Below are positions 33,804 through 43,081 of a stretch of DNA of 64,000 nt, piece by piece. The notes under the pieces are model-generated. The model saw nothing but the letters and a program-made list of their open reading frames with translations, was not told the DNA's origin and made no database searches. Origin of the DNA: an uncultured Anaerotruncus sp. (GTDB lineage: Bacteria; Bacillota; Clostridia; Oscillospirales; CAG-272). Numbering within the stretch: position 1 is the stretch's first letter; each line of letters opens with the position of its first letter. A program made the translations under genes and the position numbers. The stretch is from contig CAJLZE010000002.1 in NCBI GenBank assembly GCA_905210995.1, positions 9,728 to 73,727 of the forward strand, written 5' to 3'.

Positions 33804-35294
33804 ATGAAGTACATCAGCACACGCGACAAAGGGCATATGCCCGAAAAAATCAACTCCGCTGAAGCCATAAAGCGCGGGCTCGCCCCCGACGGCGGTCTTT
33901 ACCTTCCCGAATCCATCCCGACGACGGACACCGATTTCATAAGCTCGCTTTCCGGGCTCAGTTACAGCGAACAGGCGGTAAAGATCCTCTCGCTTTACCT
34001 TGACGACTATACCGAAGCCGAACTTACCGAGGACTGCACCGCGGCATACGGCGCCGCATTCGGCAACGATCCCACCCCTGTGGTAAGAGCGGAAGACGGT
34101 GTATATTGCCTTGAGTTGTGGCACGGTCCCACCTGTGCATTCAAAGACATGGCACTCCAGCTTATGCCTCGTCTGCTTTCGCGTGCGCTCCGCAAGACCG
34201 GCGAAACGCGTACCGCTCTCGTGCTCGTTGCAACCTCGGGCGACACGGGAAAAGCAGCGCTCGAGGGCTACAAAGACGTACCCGGCGTTGCGATCAAAGT
34301 GTTCTACCCCGTTGACGGCGTCAGCCGGATACAGAAACTCCAGATGATGACTCAGGAAGGCTCAAATGTTGACGTGTGTGCTATCAAGGGCAATTTTGAC
34401 GACGCACAGACAGGCGTAAAACGCATTTTTTCCGACGACGGCATGCGCGCCGAACTTGACCGCCGCGGATACTTCCTGTCAAGCGCCAACTCCATAAACT
34501 GGGGCAGGCTCGTCCCTCAGATCGTATACTACTATTCCGGATATGTAAGCCTTGTTGACGCCGGGGTGATAAAACTCGGCGACAGCATAGATGTTGCGGT
34601 CCCTACGGGAAATTTCGGCAATATCTTTGCCGCATATCTCGCACGCCGCATGGGGCTGCCTATACGTCGCCTCATCTGTGCCTCAAACTCGAACAATATT
34701 CTGACGGATTTTCTCACGGACGGCGTTTATGACCGCAACCGCCCGTTCCATACAACCATGTCGCCGTCGATGGATATTCTCATATCGAGCAATCTAGAAC
34801 GCCTCATTTATCTCATGACCGACGCCGCAACGACCTCCGAGCTTATGAATGAGCTGTCGTCGACCGGCAGATATAAGCTGCCGCGTGAGGCGTTTGATAA
34901 AATAAAAGAAGTGTTCTCTGGCTTCTGCGCCGATGAGGCGGGCACCGCAGAAGCAATAAAGGCGCATTTTGTCAACGCACATTACCTTTGCGACACTCAT
35001 ACCGCCGTAGCGCTTTCGTGTGTGGATAAGTACCTTTCGGGTATCGCGGACGACATAAAGCGCCCGGTGCTCGCCGCATCGACCGCCAGCCCGTACAAAT
35101 TTGCCGCAGATGTGCTTTCATCTCTCACCGAAAAGGTCTCTCCAGAGGGGCCCGCGGCGCTCAACGCACTTTCGGAATACACCGGAACTCCGATCCCCGC
35201 ACCTCTTTCGGGGCTTGAAATGCGCCCCGTCCGCTTTGATCGCGTGATCGAAGTCGGTGCTATGCCCGCGGATGTTCTGACGCAGCTTGCCTGA
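33804..35294 (+). CDS. thrC: Threonine synthase
   Basis: 496-residue PLP enzyme forming threonine from phosphohomoserine. It belongs to the long (E. coli/yeast-like) class: N-terminal YISTRDKG...A.KRGLAPDGGLYLPE, PLP lysine in HGPTCAFKDMALQLMPR, phosphate-binding VATSGDTGKAA and NSINWGRLVPQIVYY. Start at 33804 is 13 bases after the dipeptidase, with AAAGGA. hom and thrB are not adjacent. No intrinsic terminator is visible on the plus strand after it. Confidence 0.95.
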   Translation: MKYISTRDKGHMPEKINSAEAIKRGLAPDGGLYLPESIPTTDTDFISSLSGLSYSEQAVKILSLYLDDYTEAELTEDCTAAYGAAFGNDPTPVVRAEDGVYCLELWHGPTCAFKDMALQLMPRLLSRALRKTGETRTALVLVATSGDTGKAALEGYKDVPGVAIKVFYPVDGVSRIQKLQMMTQEGSNVDVCAIKGNFDDAQTGVKRIFSDDGMRAELDRRGYFLSSANSINWGRLVPQIVYYYSGYVSLVDAGVIKLGDSIDVAVPTGNFGNIFAAYLARRMGLPIRRLICASNSNNILTDFLTDGVYDRNRPFHTTMSPSMDILISSNLERLIYLMTDAATTSELMNELSSTGRYKLPREAFDKIKEVFSGFCADEAGTAEAIKAHFVNAHYLCDTHTAVALSCVDKYLSGIADDIKRPVLAASTASPYKFAADVLSSLTEKVSPEGPAALNALSEYTGTPIPAPLSGLEMRPVRFDRVIEVGAMPADVLTQLA

Positions 35295-35308
35295 TCGGAA
35301 AAACGAAA

Positions 35309-35334
35309 GGCTGTCGCGCGTCAGCGCGGCAGCC
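35309..35334 (-). terminator. Intrinsic terminator after the DUF1540 gene
   Basis: GGCTGTCGCGC (35309-35319) pairs with GCGCGGCAGCC (35324-35334), one T-G pair. The minus strand continues TTTCGTTTTTCC, so it mainly ends the minus-strand gene; the plus side lacks a T run. Confidence 0.65.
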
Positions 35335-35385
35335 CCGCCGGGACTGAGCTCTATGCAAGCCCGCCCGAAGAAAATGTGCGGAGGA

Positions 35386-35586
35386 TCAGCCGTTTGCTCT
35401 CGGCTTGAAAGTCGAGCACTCGGTGGCGTCGCTGTTAACAGCGTTTGAAGGACCGACAAGGATTTGATTGGCGGTGCAGTAACGCTCGCCGCTGTTGTGA
35501 ACGCAGTTTTTAACGTCGCACACGATGCCTTCGATGTGATGGCAACCGCATTTTACGCTGTTTTTTTCATTGAATTTTTCTTCCAT
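35386..35586 (-). CDS. DUF1540 domain-containing small cysteine-rich protein
   Basis: 66 residues with the DUF1540 layout: C-x-C-H near the N-terminus (VKCGCHHIEGIVCDVKNCVHNS), then ERYCTANQILVG and a final ATECSTFKPRANG. Cysteines at conserved spacing suggest metal binding. The family is common in Clostridia and of unknown function; some members are abundant during sporulation or stress. The start has no strong upstream ribosome site in view other than AAAGGCG about 10 bases before. Single gene between convergent or divergent neighbours. Confidence 0.85.
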   Translation of the reverse strand: MEEKFNEKNSVKCGCHHIEGIVCDVKNCVHNSGERYCTANQILVGPSNAVNSDATECSTFKPRANG

Positions 35587-35712
35587 GGTATTACGCCTTT
35601 CTGATACTTCGGCCGGTCTGTACCGGTCGTATTTGCCGCCGCAAGCAGCGGTACGGTCTTATTCTGTCCGGTACACCGGAATTTTATGCGCAGAGTCGCC
35701 GGAGTGATAATC

Positions 35713-36444
35713 ATGTCTTTGTTCACAATAGCCGACCTCCACCTGCCGGGTGCGGAAGGTAAGGAAAAATCAATGGAAGTCTTCGGACAGCGATGGGCCG
35801 ACTCGCAGAATCGGCTCGAACGCAGCTGGCGCGCGATCGTGGAGCCCGACGACGATGTGGTGATCCCCGGCGATATCACATGGGCTATGAATCTTGATGA
35901 AGCACGTCGGGATTTTGCGTTCATTGATTCCCTGCCCGGAAAAAAATACATCGGCAAAGGGAACCATGATTTCTGGTGGGCAACGGCGTCAAAAATGAAT
36001 GTATTTTTCGCCGCAAACGGTTTCGGTTCTCTGAATATACTTTATAACAACGCTTATATTGCGGGCGGCGCGGTCATATGCGGTGCACGCGGGTGGTTTT
36101 TTGACGAAGAATCTCAAAAGACCATCGGAAACGTCAGTTGGGATAAGATAAACAACCGTGAAGCTATGCGGCTCGAAATGAGCCTCAATGCCGCCGTAAA
36201 GTTACGCGACACCTCTGCTCCGTCGCTTCCGGTGATAGCGTTTCTTCATTTTCCGCCGGTGTGGAACGGCGCCGTGGCAAGGAATCTTATCGATCTTCTG
36301 CACAATTACGGCGTGTCCCGCTGCTATTTCGGACACATACACAGCGGGTATGTCGGGCGTCAGCCGTTTGAATTCGAGGACATTGAATTTCGGCTGATAT
36401 CGGCAGACCATCTTGCCTTTTGCCCGCAGAAAGTGTTCGTATAA
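35713..36444 (+). CDS. Metallophosphoesterase
   Basis: 243-residue calcineurin-like phosphoesterase. Metal motifs: IADLHLP (DxH), VIPGDITWAM (GD), GKGNHDFWWA (GNHD), FLHFPPV and YFGHIHSGY (GHxH). It belongs to a Firmicute group of cytosolic enzymes with unknown substrate. The ATG at 35713 after GGAGTGATAATC is preferred over an in-frame ATG nine codons earlier. Single gene, followed by the tig promoter. Confidence 0.88.
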   Translation: MSLFTIADLHLPGAEGKEKSMEVFGQRWADSQNRLERSWRAIVEPDDDVVIPGDITWAMNLDEARRDFAFIDSLPGKKYIGKGNHDFWWATASKMNVFFAANGFGSLNILYNNAYIAGGAVICGARGWFFDEESQKTIGNVSWDKINNREAMRLEMSLNAAVKLRDTSAPSLPVIAFLHFPPVWNGAVARNLIDLLHNYGVSRCYFGHIHSGYVGRQPFEFEDIEFRLISADHLAFCPQKVFV

Positions 36445-36508
36445 GGGACGTGATTCTCAAAAAAATGCGCTTTTTAACGCAAATTCAACCGAATTTATAA
36501 TTTAGGTC

Positions 36509-36536
36509 TTGACATATAATCATTTTATAGTAAAAT
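36509..36536 (+). promoter_or_regulatory. Sigma-A promoter for tig
   Basis: TTGACA (36509-36514), 16-base spacer, TAAAAT (36531-36536), about 65 bases before the tig start. Confidence 0.65.
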
Positions 36537-36605
36537 ATATTAATGTGAAAAATTGCGCCCGCAGCGGATCCCGCCCGGACGTGTTGTAAGAAAGGTATGG
36601 TCAAT

Positions 36606-37940
36606 ATGACAATCAGAAAATCAGAGATCAACGAAAAGAATCTTTGCACCGTTGAGTTTTCCGAAGATGCCGCAACCCTTGAGGCTGAAAAGTCGAAGGT
36701 CTTCCATGAGAAGTCCAAAAACTTTAACATCCCCGGTTTCAGACGCGGCAAGGCTCCCCGCAGCATTATCGAAAAAATGTACGGCACCGGCATTTTCCTT
36801 GAGGATGCCATCAACAACATCATCCACAGCAACTATGCCGCTATAATCGACGCAGCCGGCAAGCAGGTAGTTTCCGCTCCCGAGTTCGACATCGTATCCA
36901 TGGATGACAAGGAGATCGTTCTGAAAGCCGAGATGTATGTGAAGCCCGATGTGACCATCGAAGGCTACAAGGGCATCGAGGCATCCGTTGTTCTCGCTCC
37001 CGTGACCGACGAGGAGATCGACCGCGAGGTCGACACCGTTCGCGAGAGAAATGCCCGTGAGATCGAGATCACCGACCGTCCCGCCGAAATGGGCGACACT
37101 GCGGTCATTGATTACGAAGGCTTTGTTGACGGCGTTGCGTTTGAAGGCGGCAAGGATTCCGGGCATCACCTCAAACTCGGATCCGGTCAGTTCATCCCCG
37201 GCTTTGAGAAAGGCATCGTCGGCAAGAACATTGGCGAAGAGTTCGACGTAAACGTCACCTTCCCCACAGAGTACGGCGCCAAAGAGCTTGCAGGCAAGGC
37301 AGCGGTCTTCAAAGTAAAGCTCAACGCTATTGAAAAGACCGAGCTTCCCGCAGCCGACGACGATTTTGCGGTCGACGTATCCGAATTCAATACATTCGCT
37401 GAATACCGCGCAGACCTTGCGTCAAAAATCGAAAAGAGACACAAGGATGCAGCCGACAACGAGCTTGCGGAAAAGGTCGAGGATGCTCTCGCCGAAAAGC
37501 TTGTTGCCGAAATTCCCGAAAGCATGGTTGACGCAGAGGTTGAAAACCAGGTCAGAGAAAGCGAATCCAGAATGCAGATGCAGGGTATCGAGCTTTCAAT
37601 GTACCTAAAGTACTTCAACATGACCCTTGATCAGTATAAGGAGCAGATCCGTCCCTCCGCTCTCAAGCATGTAAAGACCGAGCTTGCTCTCGAAAAGATC
37701 GCCGAACTCGAGTCCGTTGAGGTCTCCGAGGACGAGGTCAATGAGGAATACGAGACAATAGCCAAGGCATACAGTGTTGAACTTGACTATGCAAAGCAGA
37801 ACCTTCCCGCTGAGGAGATAAAGCGCACGCTCATGTTCCGCAAAGCTCTTGCTCTTGTCAAGGATGCTGCCAATGTGACCTATCTTGACAAGGCTCCCGA
37901 AGCGACTGCCGAGGCTGCTCCGGCTGCCGATGCCGAATAA
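36606..37940 (+). CDS. tig: Trigger factor
   Basis: 444-residue ribosome-associated chaperone. The N-terminal domain has the L23-binding signature GFRRGKAPR; the FKBP-type prolyl isomerase follows at about 160-250 (GDTAVIDYEGFVDGVAFEGGKD, LKLGSGQFIPGFEKGIVG); then the helical C-terminal chaperone domain and an Ala/Glu-rich end. The ATG at 36606, ten bases after AGAAAGG, is preferred to the one at 36597 which abuts that site. It precedes clpP and clpX, the usual tig-clpPX cluster; a hairpin lies between tig and clpP. Confidence 0.96.
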   Translation: MTIRKSEINEKNLCTVEFSEDAATLEAEKSKVFHEKSKNFNIPGFRRGKAPRSIIEKMYGTGIFLEDAINNIIHSNYAAIIDAAGKQVVSAPEFDIVSMDDKEIVLKAEMYVKPDVTIEGYKGIEASVVLAPVTDEEIDREVDTVRERNAREIEITDRPAEMGDTAVIDYEGFVDGVAFEGGKDSGHHLKLGSGQFIPGFEKGIVGKNIGEEFDVNVTFPTEYGAKELAGKAAVFKVKLNAIEKTELPAADDDFAVDVSEFNTFAEYRADLASKIEKRHKDAADNELAEKVEDALAEKLVAEIPESMVDAEVENQVRESESRMQMQGIELSMYLKYFNMTLDQYKEQIRPSALKHVKTELALEKIAELESVEVSEDEVNEEYETIAKAYSVELDYAKQNLPAEEIKRTLMFRKALALVKDAANVTYLDKAPEATAEAAPAADAE

Positions 37941-37960
37941 TTTTTAACCTGATTAACAAA

Positions 37961-37988
37961 GGGGCTGGCGAAATTATTCGTCAGCCCC
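37961..37988 (+). repeat. Stable hairpin between tig and clpP without T run
   Basis: GGGGCTG (37961-37967) pairs with CAGCCCC (37982-37988), with inner CGAA/TTCG. It is followed by GAAGAAGAAAGG, the clpP ribosome site, not by T residues. It could be an mRNA processing or stability element. Confidence 0.6.
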
Positions 37989-38012
37989 GAAGAAGAAAGG
38001 TTGGTAATTCCA

Positions 38013-38633
38013 ATGATGATGAACAACAGCAGCTCAGATATCATCCGTGCGGCAAGTATGCCGTATGTAATCGAGCAGGACGGACGCGGTGAGCGTTCCT
38101 ACGACATCTTTTCCCGCCTGCTCAACGACCGCATCATATTCCTCTCCGACGAAGTGAACGACCTCACGTCCTCGCTTATCGTCGCCCAGATGCTCTACCT
38201 TGAATCGGTCGATCCCGACAAGGACATTTCCTTCTATATCAACAGCCCCGGCGGCTCAGTCACGGCAGGTATGGCTATCTACGACACAATGCAGTTTGTA
38301 AAGTGCGACGTGACCACCATCTGCATCGGCATGGCAGCCAGCATGGGCGCATTTCTGCTTGCCGCAGGCACAAAGGGAAAGAGACTTGCTCTTCCCCACA
38401 GCGAGATCATGATCCACCAGCCCTCAGGCGGCGCTCAGGGTCAGTGCAGCGACATCAAGATCCGTGCGGATCTGCTTTTGCGCACGCGTGACACACTGAA
38501 CCGTATACTTGCCGAGCGCACGGGCAAACCGATCGAAACGATCGAAAAGGATACCGAAAGAGACAACTTCATGACTGCCGAGCAGGCGCTCGAGTACGGT
38601 CTTATTGACCGCATTATTGACCGTCACGTCTGA
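38013..38633 (+). CDS. clpP: ATP-dependent Clp protease proteolytic subunit ClpP
   Basis: 206-residue serine protease that forms the tetradecameric barrel. Triad: Ser110 in GMAASMGAF, His135 in [10 protein letters not shown], Asp184 in TERDNF. The N-terminal [22 protein letters not shown] is canonical. Three ATGs (38013, 38016, 38019) compete as initiator; AGAAAGG is at 37994-38000. It works with ClpX encoded next, to degrade tagged proteins including those labelled by the tmRNA in this window. Confidence 0.96.
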   Translation: MMMNNSSSDIIRAASMPYVIEQDGRGERSYDIFSRLLNDRIIFLSDEVNDLTSSLIVAQMLYLESVDPDKDISFYINSPGGSVTAGMAIYDTMQFVKCDVTTICIGMAASMGAFLLAAGTKGKRLALPHSEIMIHQPSGGAQGQCSDIKIRADLLLRTRDTLNRILAERTGKPIETIEKDTERDNFMTAEQALEYGLIDRIIDRHV

Positions 38634-38756
38634 TCTTTGGCATCATTTTGAGATCTGCGTGAAAAATGGAGTTCCCGACGGCAACTCTAAATTTACATTT
38701 TCACGTCCGGCTCGGTGCCGTACGGTGCCGACCGTCAAGAAAGGCATGGAACAAAT

Positions 38757-40079
38757 ATGCCATCCAAAAACAACTCTGTCATTCACCGCTGCGCGTTTTG
38801 CGGACGTTCCGAAGAGGATTGCAACTTTCTCATCCCCGCAACGAACGGGCTTTATATATGCGACTTCTGCGTGCGCGCGTGCAATGAGATAATCGACGAA
38901 AGCGAAGCGGAGACCCGCCATGCCGACGACACAGACCTCAGCTACGATAAACTCCCGAAGCCGCGCATGATAAAGGAAGCGCTCGACGAATACGTTATAG
39001 GTCAGGACGAGGCAAAGATCGCACTTTCCGTGGCGGTATACAACCATTACAAGCGCATACTCACCAAGTCCGGCAAGCTTCCTGTCGCAGGACGCAAAAA
39101 GAAAAAGGAATCCGACGACCGCTCAGCCGATGTGGAGATACAGAAGAGCAACGTGCTTCTTATCGGTCCCACCGGCGTGGGAAAGACCTACCTTGCCCAA
39201 ACGCTTGCCAAAACGCTTAAGGTACCGTTTGCCATTGCCGACGCAACGACACTCACGGAGGCAGGATATGTCGGTGAGGATGTTGAAAATATTTTGCTGA
39301 GACTTATCCAGGCGGCTGATTATGACATTGAGCGCGCCGAAAAAGGCATTATATACATTGATGAGATCGACAAGATATCGCGCAAGAGCGAAAACCGCTC
39401 GATAACGCGCGACGTTTCGGGAGAGGGCGTTCAGCAGGCACTGCTAAAGATACTCGAAGGAACGATATCAAATGTTCCTCCTCAGGGCGGCAGAAAGCAT
39501 CCGAATCAGGAGTTTATTCAGATAAACACCGAAAACATCCTGTTTATCTGCGGCGGAGCCTTTGACGGACTCGACAAGATAATCGAAAAACGTCACGGCA
39601 AGCAGCTCATCGGCTTCAAGAGCGAGCTGACCGAAAAAACAGAAGAAAAGCCGGGAGAAATATTCTCCGACGTGACCCCTCACGATATAGTCAAATACGG
39701 GCTCATCCCCGAGCTTGTCGGTCGTCTGCCTGTTATCGTTCCGCTTACAAAGCTTGACCGCGACGCACTTGTGCGGATCATCAGCGAACCCAAGAATGCG
39801 CTTATAAAGCAGTATGCAAAGCTTTTCTCGCTCGACGGCATTGAGCTTGAATTCGCACCGGGTGCGATAGAGGCGATAGCTGAGCTTGCGCTTGAACGCA
39901 ATATCGGCGCCCGCGGACTGCGCTCGATACTCGAATCGCTCATGACTGGGCTTATGTACGACCTCCCATCACGCACCGATATCGACAAGGTGACTATCAC
40001 AGCCGATTTTGTACGCAGAAAAGGAGATGCCGAGCTTCACTTCAAGCAGGCTGTTCCCGCAAAAGAAGCAAACGAATAA
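38757..40079 (+). CDS. clpX: ATP-dependent Clp protease ATP-binding subunit ClpX
   Basis: 440-residue AAA+ unfoldase. The N-terminal zinc-binding domain has [11 protein letters not shown] and CDFCVRAC; then Walker [13 protein letters not shown], Walker [13 protein letters not shown], the ClpP-docking IGF loop (QLIGFKSE) and sensor-2 [10 protein letters not shown]. Start at 38757 follows AAGAAAGGCATGGAACAAAT. The 123-base gap from clpP has no promoter that I can see. Ended by the terminator at 40085. Confidence 0.96.
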   Translation: MPSKNNSVIHRCAFCGRSEEDCNFLIPATNGLYICDFCVRACNEIIDESEAETRHADDTDLSYDKLPKPRMIKEALDEYVIGQDEAKIALSVAVYNHYKRILTKSGKLPVAGRKKKKESDDRSADVEIQKSNVLLIGPTGVGKTYLAQTLAKTLKVPFAIADATTLTEAGYVGEDVENILLRLIQAADYDIERAEKGIIYIDEIDKISRKSENRSITRDVSGEGVQQALLKILEGTISNVPPQGGRKHPNQEFIQINTENILFICGGAFDGLDKIIEKRHGKQLIGFKSELTEKTEEKPGEIFSDVTPHDIVKYGLIPELVGRLPVIVPLTKLDRDALVRIISEPKNALIKQYAKLFSLDGIELEFAPGAIEAIAELALERNIGARGLRSILESLMTGLMYDLPSRTDIDKVTITADFVRRKGDAELHFKQAVPAKEANE

Positions 40080-40084
40080 AAAAC

Positions 40085-40127
40085 AGCCGGAGACGCGGCA
40101 CGCGAGTGCTCTGTCCCCGGCTTTTTT
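40085..40127 (+). terminator. Intrinsic terminator after clpX
   Basis: AGCCGGAGAC (40085-40094) pairs with GTCCCCGGCT (40113-40122) with one mismatch, followed by six T residues. Confidence 0.8.
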
Positions 40128-40129
40128 GT

Positions 40130-40954
40130 TTATCCGCAGCGATTTTTGTCGCAGGATATCTGCGGTGTCAGCGGTGGATTGAATTCATTTACCGGAAATG
40201 ACATGGTGCGGAATATCGCACACGGATTTTCTTCCTTCGGCGTGACGCATTCCTTGTCGGGCACGGCATATTCCGTTGCGGTGATAAGGAGCTGAGCGGG
40301 ACGCACCAGACGTATTACCGAGAAGATCCCGACGGATACGGCAAGATATCTGCCGCCGTCGCTGTCACGCTGAGATATTGGACCGTCTATGCGCGCAGCG
40401 ACCTGCGCAGGTATCTCGCAGCAGCAACAGCAGCATGGATTTCCGGGCGTGCGCTCGTAGACAGCAGCGCTCAGTATTATCGGATCGACCGCTTCGACGA
40501 CAGCCTCCGGCATATTTCTCACAGCTTCACATCTCTCGTCCGAGCGGCAGAAATCATACGCGTTATCGCCGGAGCGGAAAACGTTAACATTGCTCTCCCC
40601 GCCGTAAAGCACAACATGCTTATCCAGGACAGCCACCCCTTCAAATTCCTGCGGCTTGCATCCACCCGTGCACGCTTCAAATGTAATTTTTACGAAAAAG
40701 CGAATGTTTACCGTATAAAAACCGCGGTTGAAGCGCACGGGATCGATCCCTATATATGTCCAGGCTATGCTCGTATCCTTGGCTCTGATGTTACCGGTGC
40801 GGTTTATTATGTCACAGCCTGCATCGGTAAGACTGACGCGGACGTTTTCAAAGCAGTCACGGTCACGGCAACTGTCAAATATCCTACCTGTTTCGATACA
40901 GCAGGTATCGCGGGTGTTCCCGCCTCCCGCACAGCCGAATCTGTTTTCAGCCAT
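40130..40954 (-). CDS. Cysteine-rich protein of unknown function with hexacysteine run
   Basis: 274 residues, no signal peptide or membrane helix. Cysteine pairs and clusters occur throughout (C8, CC18-19, C29, C34, C95, C99) and residues 174-179 are six consecutive cysteines. I recognise a conserved but unnamed clostridial type by CRDRDCFENVRVSLT, DPVRFNRGFYTVNIRFFVKITFEAC and DKHVVLYGGESNVNVF. Cysteine richness and the spore-forming host suggest a cross-linked spore-coat or metal-binding protein; this is inference. GGAGGTAATACTTA precedes the ATG. Upstream a CATACAAT box resembles a sporulation sigma-E -10, but its spacing to a -35 is poor. Confidence 0.7.
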   Translation of the reverse strand: MAENRFGCAGGGNTRDTCCIETGRIFDSCRDRDCFENVRVSLTDAGCDIINRTGNIRAKDTSIAWTYIGIDPVRFNRGFYTVNIRFFVKITFEACTGGCKPQEFEGVAVLDKHVVLYGGESNVNVFRSGDNAYDFCRSDERCEAVRNMPEAVVEAVDPIILSAAVYERTPGNPCCCCCCEIPAQVAARIDGPISQRDSDGGRYLAVSVGIFSVIRLVRPAQLLITATEYAVPDKECVTPKEENPCAIFRTMSFPVNEFNPPLTPQISCDKNRCG

Positions 40955-41304
40955 TAAGTATTACCTCCGTTTGTATTTGAGCGGCTCGGCGGCAATTCGT
41001 GCCGCCATGACTCCCACTCACTTTCATTGTATGCAAAAATACAGAATGTGACATTTATTTCACTGACGATTTTTGTAATAAAGCCTACGTCATCAATACT
41101 TTATCGCAGCTCATGTAAACCAAATATTGCAGGATGCGAAAAATGTTGACGATATCGTTCTGACTACTTGCAATCTTTTCACAAATATGATATAATGCTT
41201 ATGTTCGGAGCGGCATTGCCGTCTCTGTCCAAAATCCCCGGTGCGGGCGGGACGTCAGCCCGAATACAACACCCGCATCCGATGAGAAAGGTATGGTCAT
41301 AATC
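40955..41304. other. Divergent intergenic region
   Basis: 350 bases between divergent genes. It holds a GC hairpin GGCGGCA/TGCCGCC (40988-40994 with 41000-41006) in the leader of the cysteine-rich gene, a CATACAAT box on the minus strand near 41028-41035, and the promoter of the surface protein (41168-41196). No further gene is apparent. Confidence 0.5.
41168..41196 (+). promoter_or_regulatory. Sigma-A promoter for the surface protein gene
   Basis: TTGCAA (41168-41173), 17-base spacer, TATAAT (41191-41196). The leader to the ATG at 41305 is about 100 bases. Confidence 0.75.
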
Positions 41305-42396
41305 ATGAAAAAACTTTCTTTGATCATGGCAGTTATCATGGCGGCGCTCGTTATTGCGCTTCCCGCATCTGCCACCGGCGCATCCTCTACGTTTACTCCC
41401 GGCGAGATCATCTATTGCGAAAACTTCAGCAACGTTCCCGATACCGATGATCTGTCTGTGATAGAGGCGTCTCTCGGCTACAAGGTCGTTGCCGTAGACA
41501 CATCTACACTCGACTATACGATGACCGAGAAAAACATCAGCGCGGCGATCAAATATTCGGTCAAGGACGGCAAGCTCTGCGTTGACAACACTGCCGACGA
41601 TTGCGCTTACAGTTATCTGTACATATACGACAGCGACTCAATGAAGGATCTTGTCAAGACCACCTACACGGTGCAGTATGAGATCACCTATGTTGCCGGT
41701 CCCACCGCATATTGCAGCCCCATACTCAACTGGGACGGCGAATTCACCCACCAGGTCCCGATGTTCCGCGGTAACGGTACATACCGCAACCAGGTCAGAT
41801 ATATCACATCCGACAAAAAGACCCAGTGGAAAGACTGGGACGGCATGAGCGACACATGGCTTCCCTCCCCTATATGGGAAAGCGACACTTCCCTCATTCA
41901 GAATGTTACCGTCAGACTCGTATCCGTTCCCGATAAGGGCATATACATCTACGCCAACCAGTATCTGGTTTCCGCTCCCAGCGATATCGCATCCGCCAAG
42001 AGCGACCTCATGCCCGGAGCGCTTACCGGCACAGCTCTCGGCTTACGCTCTCAGAAGGGCGCAAGCGTCGTGATCGACAACATCGCCATCTATGCCGGTG
42101 ACGGCTCTAAGATTACCCCCGATTTCTCCGCATACGGCTTCAAGGGACTTGATCCTGTTGTTGAGACCACCGAGGCAGAGACGACTGCTGCTCCCGTAAC
42201 CTCAAAGCCCACAACCACCAAGGCGAATACCACCAAGGCGCCCGAGCCCGCAACAAAGGCTCCCGATGTCACCACCAAATCTCCCGAGACGACCGCTCCC
42301 GAGACCAAGAAGGGCTGCGGCTCTTCCGCCGCTGTCGGATTTGTAATCCTTGCGGCTCTCGTTCCCGCTGCCGTCATAACCCGCAAAAAGAAATAA
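41305..42396 (+). CDS. Secreted surface protein with Thr-rich linker and C-terminal anchor
   Basis: 363 residues. A signal peptide (MKKLSLIMAVIMAALVIALPASATGA) is followed by a beta-rich domain of about 240 residues that resembles a LamG/concanavalin-type jelly roll (FTPGEIIYCENFSNVPDTD ... VIDNIAIYAGDGSK). Then comes a Thr/Pro/Lys linker (TTEAETTAAPVTSKPTTTK and repeats, about 285-335), a KKGCGSSAAVGFVILAALVPAAV helix and RKKK tail. That C-terminal GCGSS-helix-KKK form is frequent on gut Clostridia surface proteins. Likely carbohydrate binding at the cell surface, by inference. Start at 41305 after AGAAAGG. Own promoter and terminator. Confidence 0.78.
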   Translation: MKKLSLIMAVIMAALVIALPASATGASSTFTPGEIIYCENFSNVPDTDDLSVIEASLGYKVVAVDTSTLDYTMTEKNISAAIKYSVKDGKLCVDNTADDCAYSYLYIYDSDSMKDLVKTTYTVQYEITYVAGPTAYCSPILNWDGEFTHQVPMFRGNGTYRNQVRYITSDKKTQWKDWDGMSDTWLPSPIWESDTSLIQNVTVRLVSVPDKGIYIYANQYLVSAPSDIASAKSDLMPGALTGTALGLRSQKGASVVIDNIAIYAGDGSKITPDFSAYGFKGLDPVVETTEAETTAAPVTSKPTTTKANTTKAPEPATKAPDVTTKSPETTAPETKKGCGSSAAVGFVILAALVPAAVITRKKK

Positions 42397-42410
42397 GCAT
42401 TTGCTAAATG

Positions 42411-42439
42411 GGCTGCCGTGTCAACGCACGGCAGCCTTT
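42411..42439 (+). terminator. Intrinsic terminator after the surface protein gene
   Basis: GGCTGCCGTG (42411-42420) and CACGGCAGCC (42427-42436) form a perfect stem with a 6-base loop, followed by a short T run. Confidence 0.75.
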
Positions 42440-42518
42440 GTCCGTCTGCAGTCGTCATGTTGCTGCGGTCATTTATATAAACCATAAGTTCAATAAGACA
42501 TATTTTGCCCATAAGGTA

Positions 42519-42547
42519 TTGAATTTACGGGCGATTTGTAGTATAAT
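42519..42547 (+). promoter_or_regulatory. Sigma-A promoter for smpB
   Basis: TTGAAT (42519-42524), 17-base spacer, TATAAT (42542-42547), 36 bases before the smpB ATG. Confidence 0.8.
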
Positions 42548-42582
42548 AATAAAGTAGGCAAAAAAGAAAGGAGGATACCGCT

Positions 42583-43056
42583 ATGCCGTCCAAAGGCGGA
42601 ACAAAGCTGATCGCAACAAACAAAAAAGCATATCACGAGTATTTTGTCGATGACAGATATGAAGCGGGTATCGCTCTTTTCGGCACAGAGGTCAAAAGCG
42701 TAAGGCTCGGCCAGGTAAATCTCAAGGACTGTTACTGCTCGATAAAAAACAACGAAATTTTTGTAAACGGTATGCACATCAGTCCGTATGAGAAAGGCAA
42801 CATCTTCAACCGCGATCCGATAAGGCAGCGCAAGCTGCTCATGCACAAGCGTGAGATAATAAAGCTCGCATCGCTCTCGGCACAAAAGGGATTCTCGCTT
42901 ATTCCCCTTTCGCTTTATTTCAAGGATTCGCGCGTAAAGGTCGAGCTTGGTCTTTGCCGAGGTAAAAAGCTGTACGATAAGCGCGAGACAGATGCCAAAA
43001 ACGAAGCAAGGCGCGAAATGGAACGCGCAGAAAAATCATCACGCGAAAAATGGTGA
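42583..43056 (+). CDS. smpB: SsrA-binding protein SmpB
   Basis: 157-residue tmRNA-binding protein of the trans-translation ribosome rescue system. Family motifs: [31 protein letters not shown] at the N-terminus, [14 protein letters not shown] [23 protein letters not shown] in the middle, and a basic C-terminal tail ([13 protein letters not shown]...) that enters the mRNA channel. GAAAGGAGG precedes the ATG. The tmRNA gene begins 26 bases downstream, so protein and RNA partner sit together. Confidence 0.96.
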   Translation: MPSKGGTKLIATNKKAYHEYFVDDRYEAGIALFGTEVKSVRLGQVNLKDCYCSIKNNEIFVNGMHISPYEKGNIFNRDPIRQRKLLMHKREIIKLASLSAQKGFSLIPLSLYFKDSRVKVELGLCRGKKLYDKRETDAKNEARREMERAEKSSREKW

Positions 43057-43081
43057 GCGCTACCGCTGACCGTTTTGATAT

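Noticed and set aside
35309..35334. Terminator for thrC
   Set aside because: The hairpin is good but lacks a plus-strand T run; the T-rich side is on the minus strand.
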